Shown here piece by piece: positions 53,218 through 62,250 of a DNA stretch of 64,000 nucleotides. The notes below the pieces were generated by a model. It was not told the origin of the DNA, did no database searches, and worked only from the letters and a program-made list of their open reading frames with translations. The translations under genes were made by a program, and so were the position numbers. Numbering within the stretch: the stretch's first letter is position 1; the number at the start of each line of letters is the position of its first letter. The DNA lies in the NCBI GenBank assembly GCA_024698715.1, contig JAILRA010000018.1, positions 1-64,000 of the forward strand, written 5' to 3'. Source of the stretch: Lachnospiraceae bacterium (GTDB lineage Bacteria; Bacillota; Clostridia; Lachnospirales; Lachnospiraceae).

Positions 53218-54612
53218 ATGAAATTCAAATGGGACAAAAAATACTTATACTGGGGTGCGACCGCACTTATCGTTCTTGCATTAACAGTTTTATTTAATTT
53301 CCTTTTAAATAACAATAAAGCGATAAGAGACGCTTTTACAAAACTGGTTAACATATTGCTTCCTATTATTTTCGGTTTTGTAATGGCATTTTTGATCAAT
53401 CCGTTAATGAAATGGTTTGAAAAATCCGTTTTTACTATATTTGACAAAAAAGCACCCGACAGAAAACTTCATCCCAAATGGAAAAAGAATCTGTACAGGA
53501 TCCTTTCGATGGTATTTTCATATTTCGTTATATTATTGCTTATCGCAACATTCGTAATAGCAGTTATTCCTCAGATAAGAGAAAGTATCATCAATATCGC
53601 AGATCTGTTTCCCGTATATAAAGACAATTTTATGCGATGGATCACAGGTCTTACCAAGAAATATCCGGAACTGGCCAAGTTCCTCGACAATTTTATGGAT
53701 GAAAATGAGCATGTTATTGATGACTGGACCAATAATACATTATATCCATGGCTTAAGAATCTTGCTGCAAGTGCATCCGTATATGTATTTAACATTTTTT
53801 CGGTAATTAAAAATCTTATCATCGGGTTCATTGTTTCGATCTATATTTTATTCAAAAAAGAAACTTTCAAAGGTCAGTCCAAAAAGATCGTTTATTCTTT
53901 GTTTAATATTAAAAACGGTAACATAATCATCAAAAATACGAGAATGGCTAACGACAAGTTTTCGGGATTTATCGTTGGAAAGATCGTAGATTCGCTTATA
54001 ATCGGATTTTTGTGTTTCGTAGGCTGTTCGATCATTAAGATCGAATATCCGGTATTGATCGCGCTTATCATAGGCGTAACCAACATAATCCCGTTTTTCG
54101 GACCCATTATCGGTGCGATCCCGTGCGTTTTGCTTTTACTTTTGATAAATCCGATACATTCACTTTATTTCCTTATATTTGTTATAGTTTTACAGCAGGT
54201 TGACGGAAATATCATAGGACCGAAGATTTTAGGCTCATCAACAGGAATTTCGAGCTTCTGGGTAATTTTTGCGATCACGATTTTCGGCGGTTTCTGGGGC
54301 GTTCCGGGCATGATTGTCGGTGTTCCTTTATTTGCCGTAATTTACACGCTGGTTCAGTCAATGCTTGAAATTGCTCTCAAAAACAAAGAATTACCTCAGA
54401 ACACGGAAAATTATGTATACCTGGACCATATTGATAAAGAATCCGGAGAATTTGTTGAAAAAGAACTTCCCAGCGTATTAATGGACAAAGCAAAACAGAA
54501 AAAAATCGAAGAAAAAGAATTACGTAAGCAGGAAAAACTTAAAAAAGCAGCCGAAAAAGAAAAAAATAAGGCTGAAAATATGAAAAACAAAGCAGAAAAC
54601 AATAAAAAATAA
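53218..54612 (+). CDS. AI-2E family (PerM-like) transporter
   Basis: 464 residues with seven or eight hydrophobic segments and the family's conserved core near the end: YPVLIALIIGVTNIIPFFGPIIGAIPC, DGNIIGPKILGSSTGIS and GFWGVPGMIVGVPLFA. The family exports diverse substrates or is of unknown role. The last 60 residues are a lysine/glutamate-rich tail (KNKAENMKNKAENNKK). The ATG at 53218 has AGGTG 5 nt upstream. It is coupled to the preceding membrane protein. Confidence 0.9.
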   Translation: MKFKWDKKYLYWGATALIVLALTVLFNFLLNNNKAIRDAFTKLVNILLPIIFGFVMAFLINPLMKWFEKSVFTIFDKKAPDRKLHPKWKKNLYRILSMVFSYFVILLLIATFVIAVIPQIRESIINIADLFPVYKDNFMRWITGLTKKYPELAKFLDNFMDENEHVIDDWTNNTLYPWLKNLAASASVYVFNIFSVIKNLIIGFIVSIYILFKKETFKGQSKKIVYSLFNIKNGNIIIKNTRMANDKFSGFIVGKIVDSLIIGFLCFVGCSIIKIEYPVLIALIIGVTNIIPFFGPIIGAIPCVLLLLLINPIHSLYFLIFVIVLQQVDGNIIGPKILGSSTGISSFWVIFAITIFGGFWGVPGMIVGVPLFAVIYTLVQSMLEIALKNKELPQNTENYVYLDHIDKESGEFVEKELPSVLMDKAKQKKIEEKELRKQEKLKKAAEKEKNKAENMKNKAENNKK

Positions 54613-54706
54613 TCCCATAGAAAATACAGGTATTGGGGTTTGATTTCAATCTTATTTATGCAAAATTATGTAAACTGTTTGACATAATTAGTATAAGGAG
54701 GCAAAT

Positions 54707-54922
54707 ATGGCTGTTGAAGCTGATATGGATATTGATTATGAAAAATTACGTAAAGCAATCGTTGCCAGAGAATTTGCAACAAGCTTCATCGTTCCGACAT
54801 TTTCCAATGTAGGAAACACAGCTAATGCAAATGCAGCAAATCCTGAGCAGTTATTGAGGATTGCCAGACGATACGGAATAAACGTTGAAAAATACAGAAT
54901 TAAGGATAAAAACAAGAAATAA
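54707..54922 (+). CDS. 71-residue protein of unknown function
   Basis: A small soluble protein with a charged N-terminal helix (YEKLRKAIVAREFATSFI) and an alanine/asparagine-rich middle (NTANANAANPEQLL), ending in lysines. AAGGAGG lies 7 nt before the ATG and a hairpin follows, so it is a true, separately expressed gene. Family unknown. Confidence 0.75.
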   Translation: MAVEADMDIDYEKLRKAIVAREFATSFIVPTFSNVGNTANANAANPEQLLRIARRYGINVEKYRIKDKNKK

Positions 54923-55299
54923 AGGTATAATAAATATAATTTTCAAATTAAAACAGGCAGTTGTTGATCATATCAACTGCCTGTAATTATTTTATAAATT
55001 AAGAACATAAAATGAATGGATCAGAAAAAATATGTTTTTTTAAGACCTAAATACTTACATAATCTAAATCTTACATAAATAATATAATTTATGAATAATA
55101 ATGTAAGTAATCAAACAAGAAGTTAAGTTGATAATTTCATACAGAAGATAACGATAAATAAATATGTTTTTTCTAGAAAAAATTAAACATATTCAGTTTA
55201 AACAATATAAATATATATATACATATAATTTAACGCATCTGTTAAACGATCAAGAATTATGGCTTATCTTCCGTAAAATACGTTTAACACTGCGTTAAA
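54923..55299. other. 377-bp AT-rich intergenic region with hairpin and paired palindromes
   Basis: After the hairpin at 54953-54985, about 240 bp are very AT-rich without a gene, tRNA or obvious promoter I can defend. A pair of TTTAAC-N5/6-GTTAAA palindromes at 55229-55247 and 55282-55298 lies at the right end, next to the stop codon of the leftward kinase-like gene. Confidence 0.6.
54953..54996 (+). terminator. intrinsic terminator after 71-residue gene
   Basis: ACAGGCAGTTG (54953-54963) pairs with CAACTGCCTGT (54974-54984), loop of 10 nt, followed by AATTATTTTAT. Confidence 0.75.
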
Positions 55300-55301
55300 T
55301 T
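55227..55301. repeat. long interrupted inverted repeat of two palindromic sites
   Basis: AATTTAACGCATCTGTTAAACG at the left (55227-55248) is nearly the reverse complement of CGTTTAACACTGCGTTAAAT at the right (55281-55300), 32 nt apart. Each arm also contains TTTAAC-N6/N5-GTTAAA. It could be a bidirectional terminator or a two-site binding element. Confidence 0.6.
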
Positions 55302-55932
55302 ATTCTTTTGCGAATAGTTGGATGTAATCTTCTATAAGCAGAACAGTCTTTTCAACGCCGAGTTTTGCTGAATTTATACAGAAATCATATGTCTTTGCAT
55401 GGCCCCATTTCGTGTCTGCATAATAATTATAATAACTTGCTCTGGAACGATCTTTCTTTTCGAGCATATCTTTTAATTTATTTTCGTTTTTGACTTCAGG
55501 ATGTTCGGCAGAGATTCTTTTAAGTCTGAAATCAATATCTGCATAAATGAAAAGTGAGATCAGATTATCGTAATCTTTGAGGATATAATCCGCACATCTT
55601 CCTACAATAACGCAGGACTCTTCCGATGCTATCTTTCTTACGGTATCGTATTGAGCAAGGAAGATCTTCTGGCCGTAAGGCATATCAGTAAGCGATCCTC
55701 TGTTGAAATTAATCGAATAGGGATCCGTAACAAGATTATAAAGGAAGCTGGAAGTCGGCTTTTCGTCGTGTTCCATGATTATTTCCTTGCATAAACCGGA
55801 ATCTTTAGAAACACGGTCGATGAGAGAGTTGTCATAAAACTTTATGCCAAGTCTTTCTGCAAGCTTCTCTCCTATTTCATGTCCGCCTGATCCGTATTGT
55901 CTACCTATTGTAATAATCGTCTTTTTCTCCAT
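55300..55932 (-). CDS. cytidylate kinase-like family protein
   Basis: 210 residues: ITIGRQYGSGGHEIGEKLAERLGIKFYDN at the start contains the P-loop-like GSGGHEIG of PF13189, and IVGRCADYILKDYDNLISLFIYAD continues the kinase fold. CMP/dCMP kinase activity has not been shown for most members; the substrate is open. GGGGG precedes the ATG. rluD lies 34 bp upstream on the same strand, so these genes may be co-transcribed. Confidence 0.85.
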   Translation of the reverse strand: MEKKTIITIGRQYGSGGHEIGEKLAERLGIKFYDNSLIDRVSKDSGLCKEIIMEHDEKPTSSFLYNLVTDPYSINFNRGSLTDMPYGQKIFLAQYDTVRKIASEESCVIVGRCADYILKDYDNLISLFIYADIDFRLKRISAEHPEVKNENKLKDMLEKKDRSRASYYNYYADTKWGHAKTYDFCINSAKLGVEKTVLLIEDYIQLFAKE

Positions 55933-55966
55933 TAATCAAACCCCCGTAATTAAAAATTGTTTTCCT

Positions 55967-56878
55967 TTATCTTAATTTTTCAAGAAGCTTAACGAATTCA
56001 GGATTTAAAGGAGCTTTAAATTCCACATATTCATTCTTTGTCGGATGTATAAATCCGATCGTCTCGGCATGTAAGACCTGACCTTCTATCTTAAATTCGT
56101 TAGTTGCAGGTCCGTAAATATGATCTCCGAGTATCGGATGATTAAGGTACTTCATTGCCAGTCTTATCTGATGCGTTCTTCCTGTTTCAAGTTTAAATTC
56201 TACCAGAGAATAGCCTTTATACTCTTCCACTGTTTTATAATGGGTTATTGCTCTCTTACCATGCAGAGAATCACATACAGCCATTCTTTTTCGGTCATTT
56301 TTGTCACGATCCATATAAATATCTACCAGACCTTCGCTGTCTTTCAGATGACCGATCACTATGCCGTAATATATTCTGTTGATCGAATGTTCTTTTAACT
56401 GTTCGGCGATATTTCTGTGTGCTATATCATTTTTACATATTATAAGCGAACCTGAAGTATCTTTATCTATCCTGTGAACTATCCCCGGCCTTAAAATACC
56501 GTTAATACCGGAAAGACAATCCTTGCAATGGTATAGCAATGCGTTTACAAGCGTTCCTTCCAGATGACCGCATGCGGGATGTACGACCATTCCCTTTGGT
56601 TTATTGACGATCAGAACATCATCGTCTTCGTATAAAATATCAAGCGGAATGTTTTCCGGTAATATTTCCAGAGAAATAGGATCAGGAACATTTAATATTA
56701 TTTCATCGTCTTCTTTTATTTTGTATGAATTTTTGGTTACGGTATTTCCGTTTATCTTAATATTGCCGTCTTTGATCAGTTTCTGAATATATGTTCTTGA
56801 TGCTTCTTTGTAAACATCACTCAAAAAAACATCTATTCTGATATCGTCATTGTCGGAAATGAATTTATATTCGGTCAT
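55967..56878 (-). CDS. rluD: RluD-like pseudouridine synthase
   Basis: 303 residues. N-terminal S4 domain (RIDVFLSDVYKEASRTYIQKLIKDGNIKINGN) and catalytic domain with GIVHRIDKDTSGSLIICKN, which holds the nucleophilic aspartate, and GRTHQIRLAMKYLNHPILGD. Length and sequence fit RluD, which modifies helix 69 of 23S rRNA, though the exact sites are unknown. Its ATGA overlaps the stop of the upstream gene by 4 bp. Confidence 0.9.
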   Translation of the reverse strand: MTEYKFISDNDDIRIDVFLSDVYKEASRTYIQKLIKDGNIKINGNTVTKNSYKIKEDDEIILNVPDPISLEILPENIPLDILYEDDDVLIVNKPKGMVVHPACGHLEGTLVNALLYHCKDCLSGINGILRPGIVHRIDKDTSGSLIICKNDIAHRNIAEQLKEHSINRIYYGIVIGHLKDSEGLVDIYMDRDKNDRKRMAVCDSLHGKRAITHYKTVEEYKGYSLVEFKLETGRTHQIRLAMKYLNHPILGDHIYGPATNEFKIEGQVLHAETIGFIHPTKNEYVEFKAPLNPEFVKLLEKLR

Positions 56879-57486
56879 TCCTTCTCCCAGGATTTCTGAT
56901 CATATGTTATCTCTTTAAAAGCTTCCAGGATTAATTCATCCGAAGGAAGTTCTCGTTCGATCCCTTTTCCGAGCTTGCATAAAAGCTTAGTCTGTCCTTC
57001 GTACCCGGCAGTTTCTTCCTTATAGATCTTATAGATATCATCTGCTTTGATCTTGCATTGTGAGATCATTACTTTGTAAGGAACGAGCAGGTCCCTGATC
57101 TCCAGATATTCTTCATTTGATATAAGTTCGGTTTTAAAAGAAACAAAAGCCAGCAGTACCAGACTTAATGAAATACAGTCGGCTTCGCTGAATTTACCGG
57201 TCTTTTTAAATACCGTATAAAAAATATTGTCCATAAAATCCAGTTCGGCTTCAACAGCTTCGTTTTCGGCTTTTTTATGGATGGCGATCAATTCTTTTAT
57301 GAAATGCTCAAGCGTATCATCATCCTGTGCAATAAGTTCATAGTTATTGTTTTCAAGCCACATAAAGAATTTTCCTTTATGAAGCGCACCTAGACGCAAA
57401 GCATGTGATAATAAGGTAATATAGTCTTTTGGATCGGATTGTTTGATCTTTTCAATTGTTAAATCTTTGATATTGGTTGTATTCAT
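56875..57486 (-). CDS. protein of unknown function
   Basis: 203 residues, largely helical and acidic, with no signal peptide, membrane helix or catalytic motif I can identify. It may be a four- to six-helix bundle (LLSHALRLGALHKGKFFMWLENNNYELIAQ; ISLSLVLLAFVSFKTELIS). Its 3' end overlaps rluD by 4 bp, so the products are made together. AGGAAA precedes the ATG. Confidence 0.65.
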   Translation of the reverse strand: MNTTNIKDLTIEKIKQSDPKDYITLLSHALRLGALHKGKFFMWLENNNYELIAQDDDTLEHFIKELIAIHKKAENEAVEAELDFMDNIFYTVFKKTGKFSEADCISLSLVLLAFVSFKTELISNEEYLEIRDLLVPYKVMISQCKIKADDIYKIYKEETAGYEGQTKLLCKLGKGIERELPSDELILEAFKEITYDQKSWEKE

Positions 57487-57506
57487 TTCAATTTCCTGAA
57501 TTTTCT

Positions 57507-57530
57507 AAAAAACTCTCCTGTTAGGGAGAG
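57507..57530 (-). terminator. terminator after sepF
   Basis: CTCTCC (57513-57518) pairs with GGAGAG (57525-57530). On the minus strand it is followed by TTTTTT, 30 nt past the sepF stop. Confidence 0.75.
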
Positions 57531-57563
57531 CTTAATAGATATTATCATATTATATATTTTAAA

Positions 57564-57953
57564 TTAAAGAAGGTTATCCGTAGGATCATCCTCTTCTCTC
57601 TTATCGCCTACGATTCCGACATCAGCAGGGCAAATAAGGAAAATGAATTCACTGATCTTCTGCATGGAACCGTCGATCGCATATACGCTTCCTGCGGTAA
57701 AATCGATAAGTCTCTGTCCGACAGCCTTATTAACGCCCGATAAATCGAGAATTACAGCTCTGCCGTTAAGTAATGTATCTGCTATTTCATAAGAATCTGC
57801 ATCAAAAGAACTTGCAATAATGTTACAAATCTCAAAATTACTGGAATTTGAATTATTGTTCTTGGAAGATTTTTTTAATAATGAAGAGAAACCGGATTTT
57901 TTCTTTCCATCATCTTTTTCGTCATCAAAAACATCCATTACGCTGCTAACCAC
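57564..57953 (-). CDS. sepF: cell division protein SepF
   Basis: 129 residues. An acidic/lysine-rich N-terminal region and linker (1-40) precede the SepF core: FEICNIIASSFDADSYEIADTLLNGRAVILDLSGVNKAVGQRLIDFTAGSVYAIDGS. SepF links FtsZ to the membrane; the N-terminal amphipathic helix is short here (VSSVMDVFDDE). Starts at GTG with GGAGG 8 nt upstream. It follows yggS after 18 bp, the common clostridial order. Confidence 0.9.
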   Translation of the reverse strand: MVSSVMDVFDDEKDDGKKKSGFSSLLKKSSKNNNSNSSNFEICNIIASSFDADSYEIADTLLNGRAVILDLSGVNKAVGQRLIDFTAGSVYAIDGSMQKISEFIFLICPADVGIVGDKREEDDPTDNLL

Positions 57954-57971
57954 TTTGAATTCCTCCTAAAA

Positions 57972-58661
57972 CTATATTCTGGAACCGAATATGGCGGTTC
58001 CCACCCTGACAAAATTTGCTCCTTCTTCAACTGCAACCTGATAATCACAGGTCATTCCCATTGACAAAAAGAAACCATCTTTATTATACAATCCTTTATT
58101 GGTAAGGTCAACCATTAAAGATTTAAGTTCCACAAAATATTGACGATTATCTTCACCGTTTTCAACATATGGCGCACTTGTCATAAGACCGCATACATCA
58201 ATACCCTCAATATTTTTGATCTCTTTAAAATTTTCTTCGAGATTCGAAGAAGTAAATCCGAATTTGGTTTCTTCACCCGCAACATTTACTTCCAGAAGGC
58301 ATTTTACGGTCATATTTCTCTTGACCGCTTCTTTTCCGATCTCTTTGGCGAGATGTATCGAATCAACCGAATGTATCATATATACTTTATCGATTATATA
58401 TTTGATCTTATTGGTCTGAAGATGGCCTATCATATGCCATTTAATGTCTTTTGGCAGAACTTCGTATTTTTCACAGAGTTCCTGGACGTAATTCTCACCG
58501 AAATCCCTGATTCCGAAATCATACACTTCTTTGATCATTTCAGGGGATTTCTTCTTGCTGACAGCAATCAGAGTTACATCTTCTTTGTTTCTGTCGCCCT
58601 TTTTTATGGATTCGTCGATATTACTGATTACTTCATTTAAATTGTTTATAAGTTCGCTCAT
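57972..58661 (-). CDS. yggS: YggS family pyridoxal-phosphate homeostasis protein
   Basis: 229 residues with a PLP-binding alanine-racemase-like fold: TLIAVSKKKSPEMIKEVYDFGIRDFGENYVQEL (PLP lysine in AVSK), WHMIGHLQTNKIKY, LLEVNVAGEETKFGF, and the terminal FVRVGTAIFGSR. No enzyme activity is known; it controls PLP levels. AGGAA precedes the ATG. Confidence 0.93.
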   Translation of the reverse strand: MSELINNLNEVISNIDESIKKGDRNKEDVTLIAVSKKKSPEMIKEVYDFGIRDFGENYVQELCEKYEVLPKDIKWHMIGHLQTNKIKYIIDKVYMIHSVDSIHLAKEIGKEAVKRNMTVKCLLEVNVAGEETKFGFTSSNLEENFKEIKNIEGIDVCGLMTSAPYVENGEDNRQYFVELKSLMVDLTNKGLYNKDGFFLSMGMTCDYQVAVEEGANFVRVGTAIFGSRI

Positions 58662-58687
58662 TATATTCCTGATATTATAAGTAAAGT

Positions 58688-60286
58688 TTATTCGTAGATA
58701 TATTCGTTATCCTTAACTTTGGAAGCATCCAAAGCAATGTAATCGTAAGGCTTGATCATCGTGTACTGAGGATCGATGATAACATACTCTTCATTTTCGT
58801 AAAGCTTCTTAATATTTTTGAAATCGGCATATCCCTGATTGATCTTATATACACCAAGCAAAGTGGCCGTTCTGTTAATTGTATAAGAAGATACTTCGTC
58901 AGAACCGTATACTGTATTTCCGAGTTTGACTATATCGGCATCGACATAGTATTCACCGGCATCTATTCTGTAAACATTTAATTCTGTTGTAACATATGTT
59001 TTGGTTCCGTCTTCGAGATATTTGTCAAGTTTGACACATACGGTATTAGTTGTTTCGTTAAAATCAAAAGCGATCGAATCCGGAATAAGAAGAAATTCCT
59101 TTTCCGTAACCGAACTTTTGGGAACCTTATAGCCGTTATTTTCGTTAGTAAAAATCTCGAAATCAAGGAATCTGTTATCCAGGTAATCCGCAACCGAAGT
59201 ATTAAAGGTTACAACACAGATCTTTTCAACAGATGCGTTTTTACCGGGTGCAAGAGCATCCAGGATCTTTACACTTCCTTTAAGCGTTTCCTGATTCTTT
59301 AAGAACTTGACCTTCATTTCCTTACCGTCAAATTCCTTGGCTTTTTCGTCTTCTATCGGAAAAACGAGCTGCCATGTATTTGAGGTTACAAGCTTATAAG
59401 CAAAACTGCCTTCGGTAACCATCTCGTTATTGGCGATTATATGTTTTTCATATTCGACATCATCCGAGAAAAATGAAGAATCGACATCCTGGGGCGTTAC
59501 ATCTTCGTATCCGTCGTAATAATATACTACATAACCGGGTTTTGCGTTTTCCACTCCGTCAGCACAGTAATATTTGTTGACATTGGTACCGTTTAAACTC
59601 ATGGAAGAAATCTTGTTAAGGATATAAAGATTGGACATCTTTAAGCTTATGCTGTCAAGTTCGTCCCTGAAATCATAAACATCCAGGAAATCGGATGCCT
59701 CGTAATCTTTGGAGAACTTAACGATGTCTCCTTTTATATCGATCAGGTCATCCATTGAAAGCGTCGAAGCTTCTTCGGTCTGATTGGTCATCATTTCTTT
59801 GATCTTGCCGGATCCGTCAATTGAATAAACAAGGTCTGTATGGGAAGCTTTTTCGCCTTCTTTAAGATAAAAATTGTAATATCCCGTACTCTTTGCGTTG
59901 TAAATCTTTTCCTCACGCAAAATAAGTCCCGTATATGAGTTCTGTTCGGACAATGCGCCTTCCTTTACCTGATATACGGAAATATTCTTTGAGTTGAAAT
60001 ATTTGTAAACACCGTATCCGAGATAACCGGACACCAGTAAAAGAACTATATAAAGAACAATCCTGAAAGAAATACTGTTACTTTTCGGGAAAAGGATCAA
60101 TCCGCTCTTGTTATTCTTATCCGGATCGTTCTTTACGTGATTTCTTTCTGAATTGGAGGTTCTTTTTCCTGAGTTACCCGATCTTTTCGAGGAATCGTTC
60201 CTGTTTTTCGTATTACGATTGCCCGAATCGGTGTTTCCTTTTCTTCTGTTGTTGCCTTCGTTATTAAAATCGAACCTGCTTACCAT
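58688..60286 (-). CDS. HlyD-like membrane-anchored protein
   Basis: 532 residues. A disordered, cytosolic N-terminal part rich in Asn, Ser, Lys and Arg (1-70), one membrane helix (about 75-97, IVLYIVLLLVSGYLGYGVY), and a long extracytoplasmic domain that begins like HlyD adaptors (YTGLILREEKIYNAKSTGYYNFYLKEGEKASHTD) and has a second lipoyl-like/beta half late in the chain. No transporter partner is nearby; it is a typical clostridial gene next to yggS-sepF. Function unknown, perhaps envelope or division related. Confidence 0.75.
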   Translation of the reverse strand: MVSRFDFNNEGNNRRKGNTDSGNRNTKNRNDSSKRSGNSGKRTSNSERNHVKNDPDKNNKSGLILFPKSNSISFRIVLYIVLLLVSGYLGYGVYKYFNSKNISVYQVKEGALSEQNSYTGLILREEKIYNAKSTGYYNFYLKEGEKASHTDLVYSIDGSGKIKEMMTNQTEEASTLSMDDLIDIKGDIVKFSKDYEASDFLDVYDFRDELDSISLKMSNLYILNKISSMSLNGTNVNKYYCADGVENAKPGYVVYYYDGYEDVTPQDVDSSFFSDDVEYEKHIIANNEMVTEGSFAYKLVTSNTWQLVFPIEDEKAKEFDGKEMKVKFLKNQETLKGSVKILDALAPGKNASVEKICVVTFNTSVADYLDNRFLDFEIFTNENNGYKVPKSSVTEKEFLLIPDSIAFDFNETTNTVCVKLDKYLEDGTKTYVTTELNVYRIDAGEYYVDADIVKLGNTVYGSDEVSSYTINRTATLLGVYKINQGYADFKNIKKLYENEEYVIIDPQYTMIKPYDYIALDASKVKDNEYIYE

Positions 60287-60295
60287 TTGTTACCT

Positions 60296-60325
60296 TTATA
60301 AAAGCCCCGGATTACCGAGGCTTTT
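60296..60325 (-). terminator. terminator after small P-loop gene
   Basis: AAAGCCCCGG (60301-60310) and CCGAGGCTTT (60315-60324), loop ATTA, one G-U pair, followed on the minus strand by TTTATAAAGG. Confidence 0.75.
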
Positions 60326-60340
60326 GAATGCTTTTATGTT

Positions 60341-60760
60341 TTACAGAGCTTCCATTACTTTATCTTTTAATGATTCGGGAATGTCTCCGTCCGTAGTCGA
60401 GATTGCGGCATAAATTTCGATGCCGAAAGTTTTGCTAAAATTATCCAATTTATCTATTATAGATTCCAATTCGTCTATAGATGTGTGCGACAAAGATAAG
60501 AAATTATCAAAATATAGTTCCTGTAAATCATGATCACCCGAAATGATTCCGAGAAGGAATCCGATAAACATATCTCCGGATGAAATATTGTATTCAGAAG
60601 CATTGATCAATCTGATCTTGTTGTTGAGTTCATACATATGCTTCGTAGATGTATCAAGATAAACGATGTTTCCCAAAATCTCCTTTACCTGAGAATTAAC
60701 TTTTTCGAGCAAAAATTTTGATTTGCCCTTTCCGTTCTTGCCTGTAATTAAATTCACCAT
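60341..60760 (-). CDS. small P-loop protein of unknown function
   Basis: 139 residues. A Walker A motif, GKNGKGKSK, sits at residues 7-15, right at the start after MVNLIT, but the chain is too short for a full ATPase; the rest is helical. Similar short proteins are annotated as twitching-motility or ATPase proteins without evidence. GGAGGTG lies 8 nt before the ATG. Confidence 0.7.
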   Translation of the reverse strand: MVNLITGKNGKGKSKFLLEKVNSQVKEILGNIVYLDTSTKHMYELNNKIRLINASEYNISSGDMFIGFLLGIISGDHDLQELYFDNFLSLSHTSIDELESIIDKLDNFSKTFGIEIYAAISTTDGDIPESLKDKVMEAL

Positions 60761-60859
60761 TGCAGTACACCTCCGATTGGAAAAATTATAGTTTAAAGCA
60801 TGTATTAATTATAGTTGATTTCAGACCAAAACACAAGATGATATATACTTCCGGACAAC

Positions 60860-61834
60860 TTATTTTGTACTTGAAATAAGCGAATCCATATCAGCATACA
60901 GGGTATCGTAATCCTCCGATTTTAATATGCATGCTATAAAAGGATTTCCGGCTGAATCTTCAAAATATATGATAAGACATTTGCCGGCAGCTTCAGTTGT
61001 ACCGGTTTTCCCGCCAATGACCTTATATCCTTCCGGGATCTCATGACTTCCGTTCAGATACATATTGGTAGAAGTAAGTTCCACGGTCTTTATCGTACCA
61101 TCGGCTTTTGTGTATGAAGTGGTATAACTTCCCTGGGATTCGATTTTGATAAATTTCTCGTTTTTACAAAGCTCGTTAAGGATAAGATAGAGATCGTATA
61201 CAGATGAATAATGCCCTTCTTCTGTCAGACCGTGAGGATTAACAAAATTGGTATGAGTTGCGCCAAGTTTCTTTGCTTCTTCATTCATAAGACGAATAAA
61301 TTCGACATATCCGCCGCCTTCATAGTTATAAGCGATCATATTTGCGACATCGTTGGCCGAATACAGAAGAAGAATGTTAAGTGCCTGTTCCATCGTAAGA
61401 GTGTCCCCTGTATCAAGCCCTATCTTCTGGGCACCCTTTTCATTGATCTTGCATTCATCGGTAAATGTAAGGATCTGATTCATATCACAGTATTTCAAAG
61501 CAACAAGAGTCGTCAAAAGTTTTGTGATACTTGCCGGAGTCATTTCGTCATACATGTTTTTGCCGTAAATAACATCGTTTTGGTTAATATCAAAAACACC
61601 GACAGCGTATGAAGTGTCTACACTGACGTCCTTATAATTTCCGTCATCGATACAAAGATCATGACCGAATGTATCAGATTGAAGATATAATGAATTTGCA
61701 TCGGAAATAGAAAGAGTTCCCAATGCGGAGTTTCTTTCAAATGCATACGGTAAATCGGATCTTCCGCATGCAGTCATGAAAAAAACAAGAAATATTGAAA
61801 TAAAAACAGCAATTCGTTTATTTATACATTTCAC
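60860..61834 (-). CDS. D-alanyl-D-alanine carboxypeptidase (lipoprotein-type)
   Basis: 324 residues of the DacA/DacF penicillin-binding fold: SxxK as [10 protein letters not shown], SxN as YSANDVAN and KTG as [11 protein letters not shown]. The signal sequence ends in a lipobox MTAC (about residue 22), so it may be membrane-anchored by lipid rather than a C-terminal helix. It trims the terminal D-Ala from peptidoglycan side chains. Starts at GTG inside the end of mgsA (17-bp overlap). Confidence 0.88.
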   Translation of the reverse strand: MKCINKRIAVFISIFLVFFMTACGRSDLPYAFERNSALGTLSISDANSLYLQSDTFGHDLCIDDGNYKDVSVDTSYAVGVFDINQNDVIYGKNMYDEMTPASITKLLTTLVALKYCDMNQILTFTDECKINEKGAQKIGLDTGDTLTMEQALNILLLYSANDVANMIAYNYEGGGYVEFIRLMNEEAKKLGATHTNFVNPHGLTEEGHYSSVYDLYLILNELCKNEKFIKIESQGSYTTSYTKADGTIKTVELTSTNMYLNGSHEIPEGYKVIGGKTGTTEAAGKCLIIYFEDSAGNPFIACILKSEDYDTLYADMDSLISSTK

Positions 61835-62213
61835 GCCACTCTAAATCTCCGCGATCAAGTGATTTTATTAACAGTTCGGCACTGGCCAGATTTGTAGCCA
61901 GAGGAATATTATGAACGTCACAAAGATGAATTACATTGTTAAGATCCGGTTCATGAACACTCGGTGTAAGCGGATCCCTGAGAAAGATCACAAGATCGAT
62001 CTGATTATGTTCGATCTGTGCACCTATCTGCTGTTCTCCGCCCAAATGACCGGCCAGGAATTTGTGAACGCTTAAGTTAGTGACTTCTTCAATGAGTCTT
62101 CCAGTGGTTCCGGTTGCATAAAGTTCATTTTTGCAAAGTATTCCCCTGTATGCTATGCAGAAATTCTGCATAAGTTTCTTTTTTGCATCATGTGCAATTA
62201 ACGCTATATTCAT
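61818..62213 (-). CDS. mgsA: methylglyoxal synthase
   Basis: 131 residues. [54 protein letters not shown] and [11 protein letters not shown] show the whole MgsA fold. The active-site loop reads [11 protein letters not shown] instead of GPLGGDQQIGA: the catalytic aspartate (Asp71 in E. coli) is Glu. The partner histidine (VHEPD) and the aspartates of LRDP and HEPD are kept. It lies between rodA and the carboxypeptidase gene. Confidence 0.92.
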   Translation of the reverse strand: MNIALIAHDAKKKLMQNFCIAYRGILCKNELYATGTTGRLIEEVTNLSVHKFLAGHLGGEQQIGAQIEHNQIDLVIFLRDPLTPSVHEPDLNNVIHLCDVHNIPLATNLASAELLIKSLDRGDLEWREMYK

Positions 62214-62250
62214 ATTTATACCCCATCATTACAGTTTCGGTAAAACCGAT

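Noticed and set aside
58140-58640. Long open frame (166 residues) opposite yggS
   Set aside because: It is the antisense shadow of a clear YggS gene, rich in Phe/Ile as expected from reverse-complemented coding DNA, with no ribosome site.
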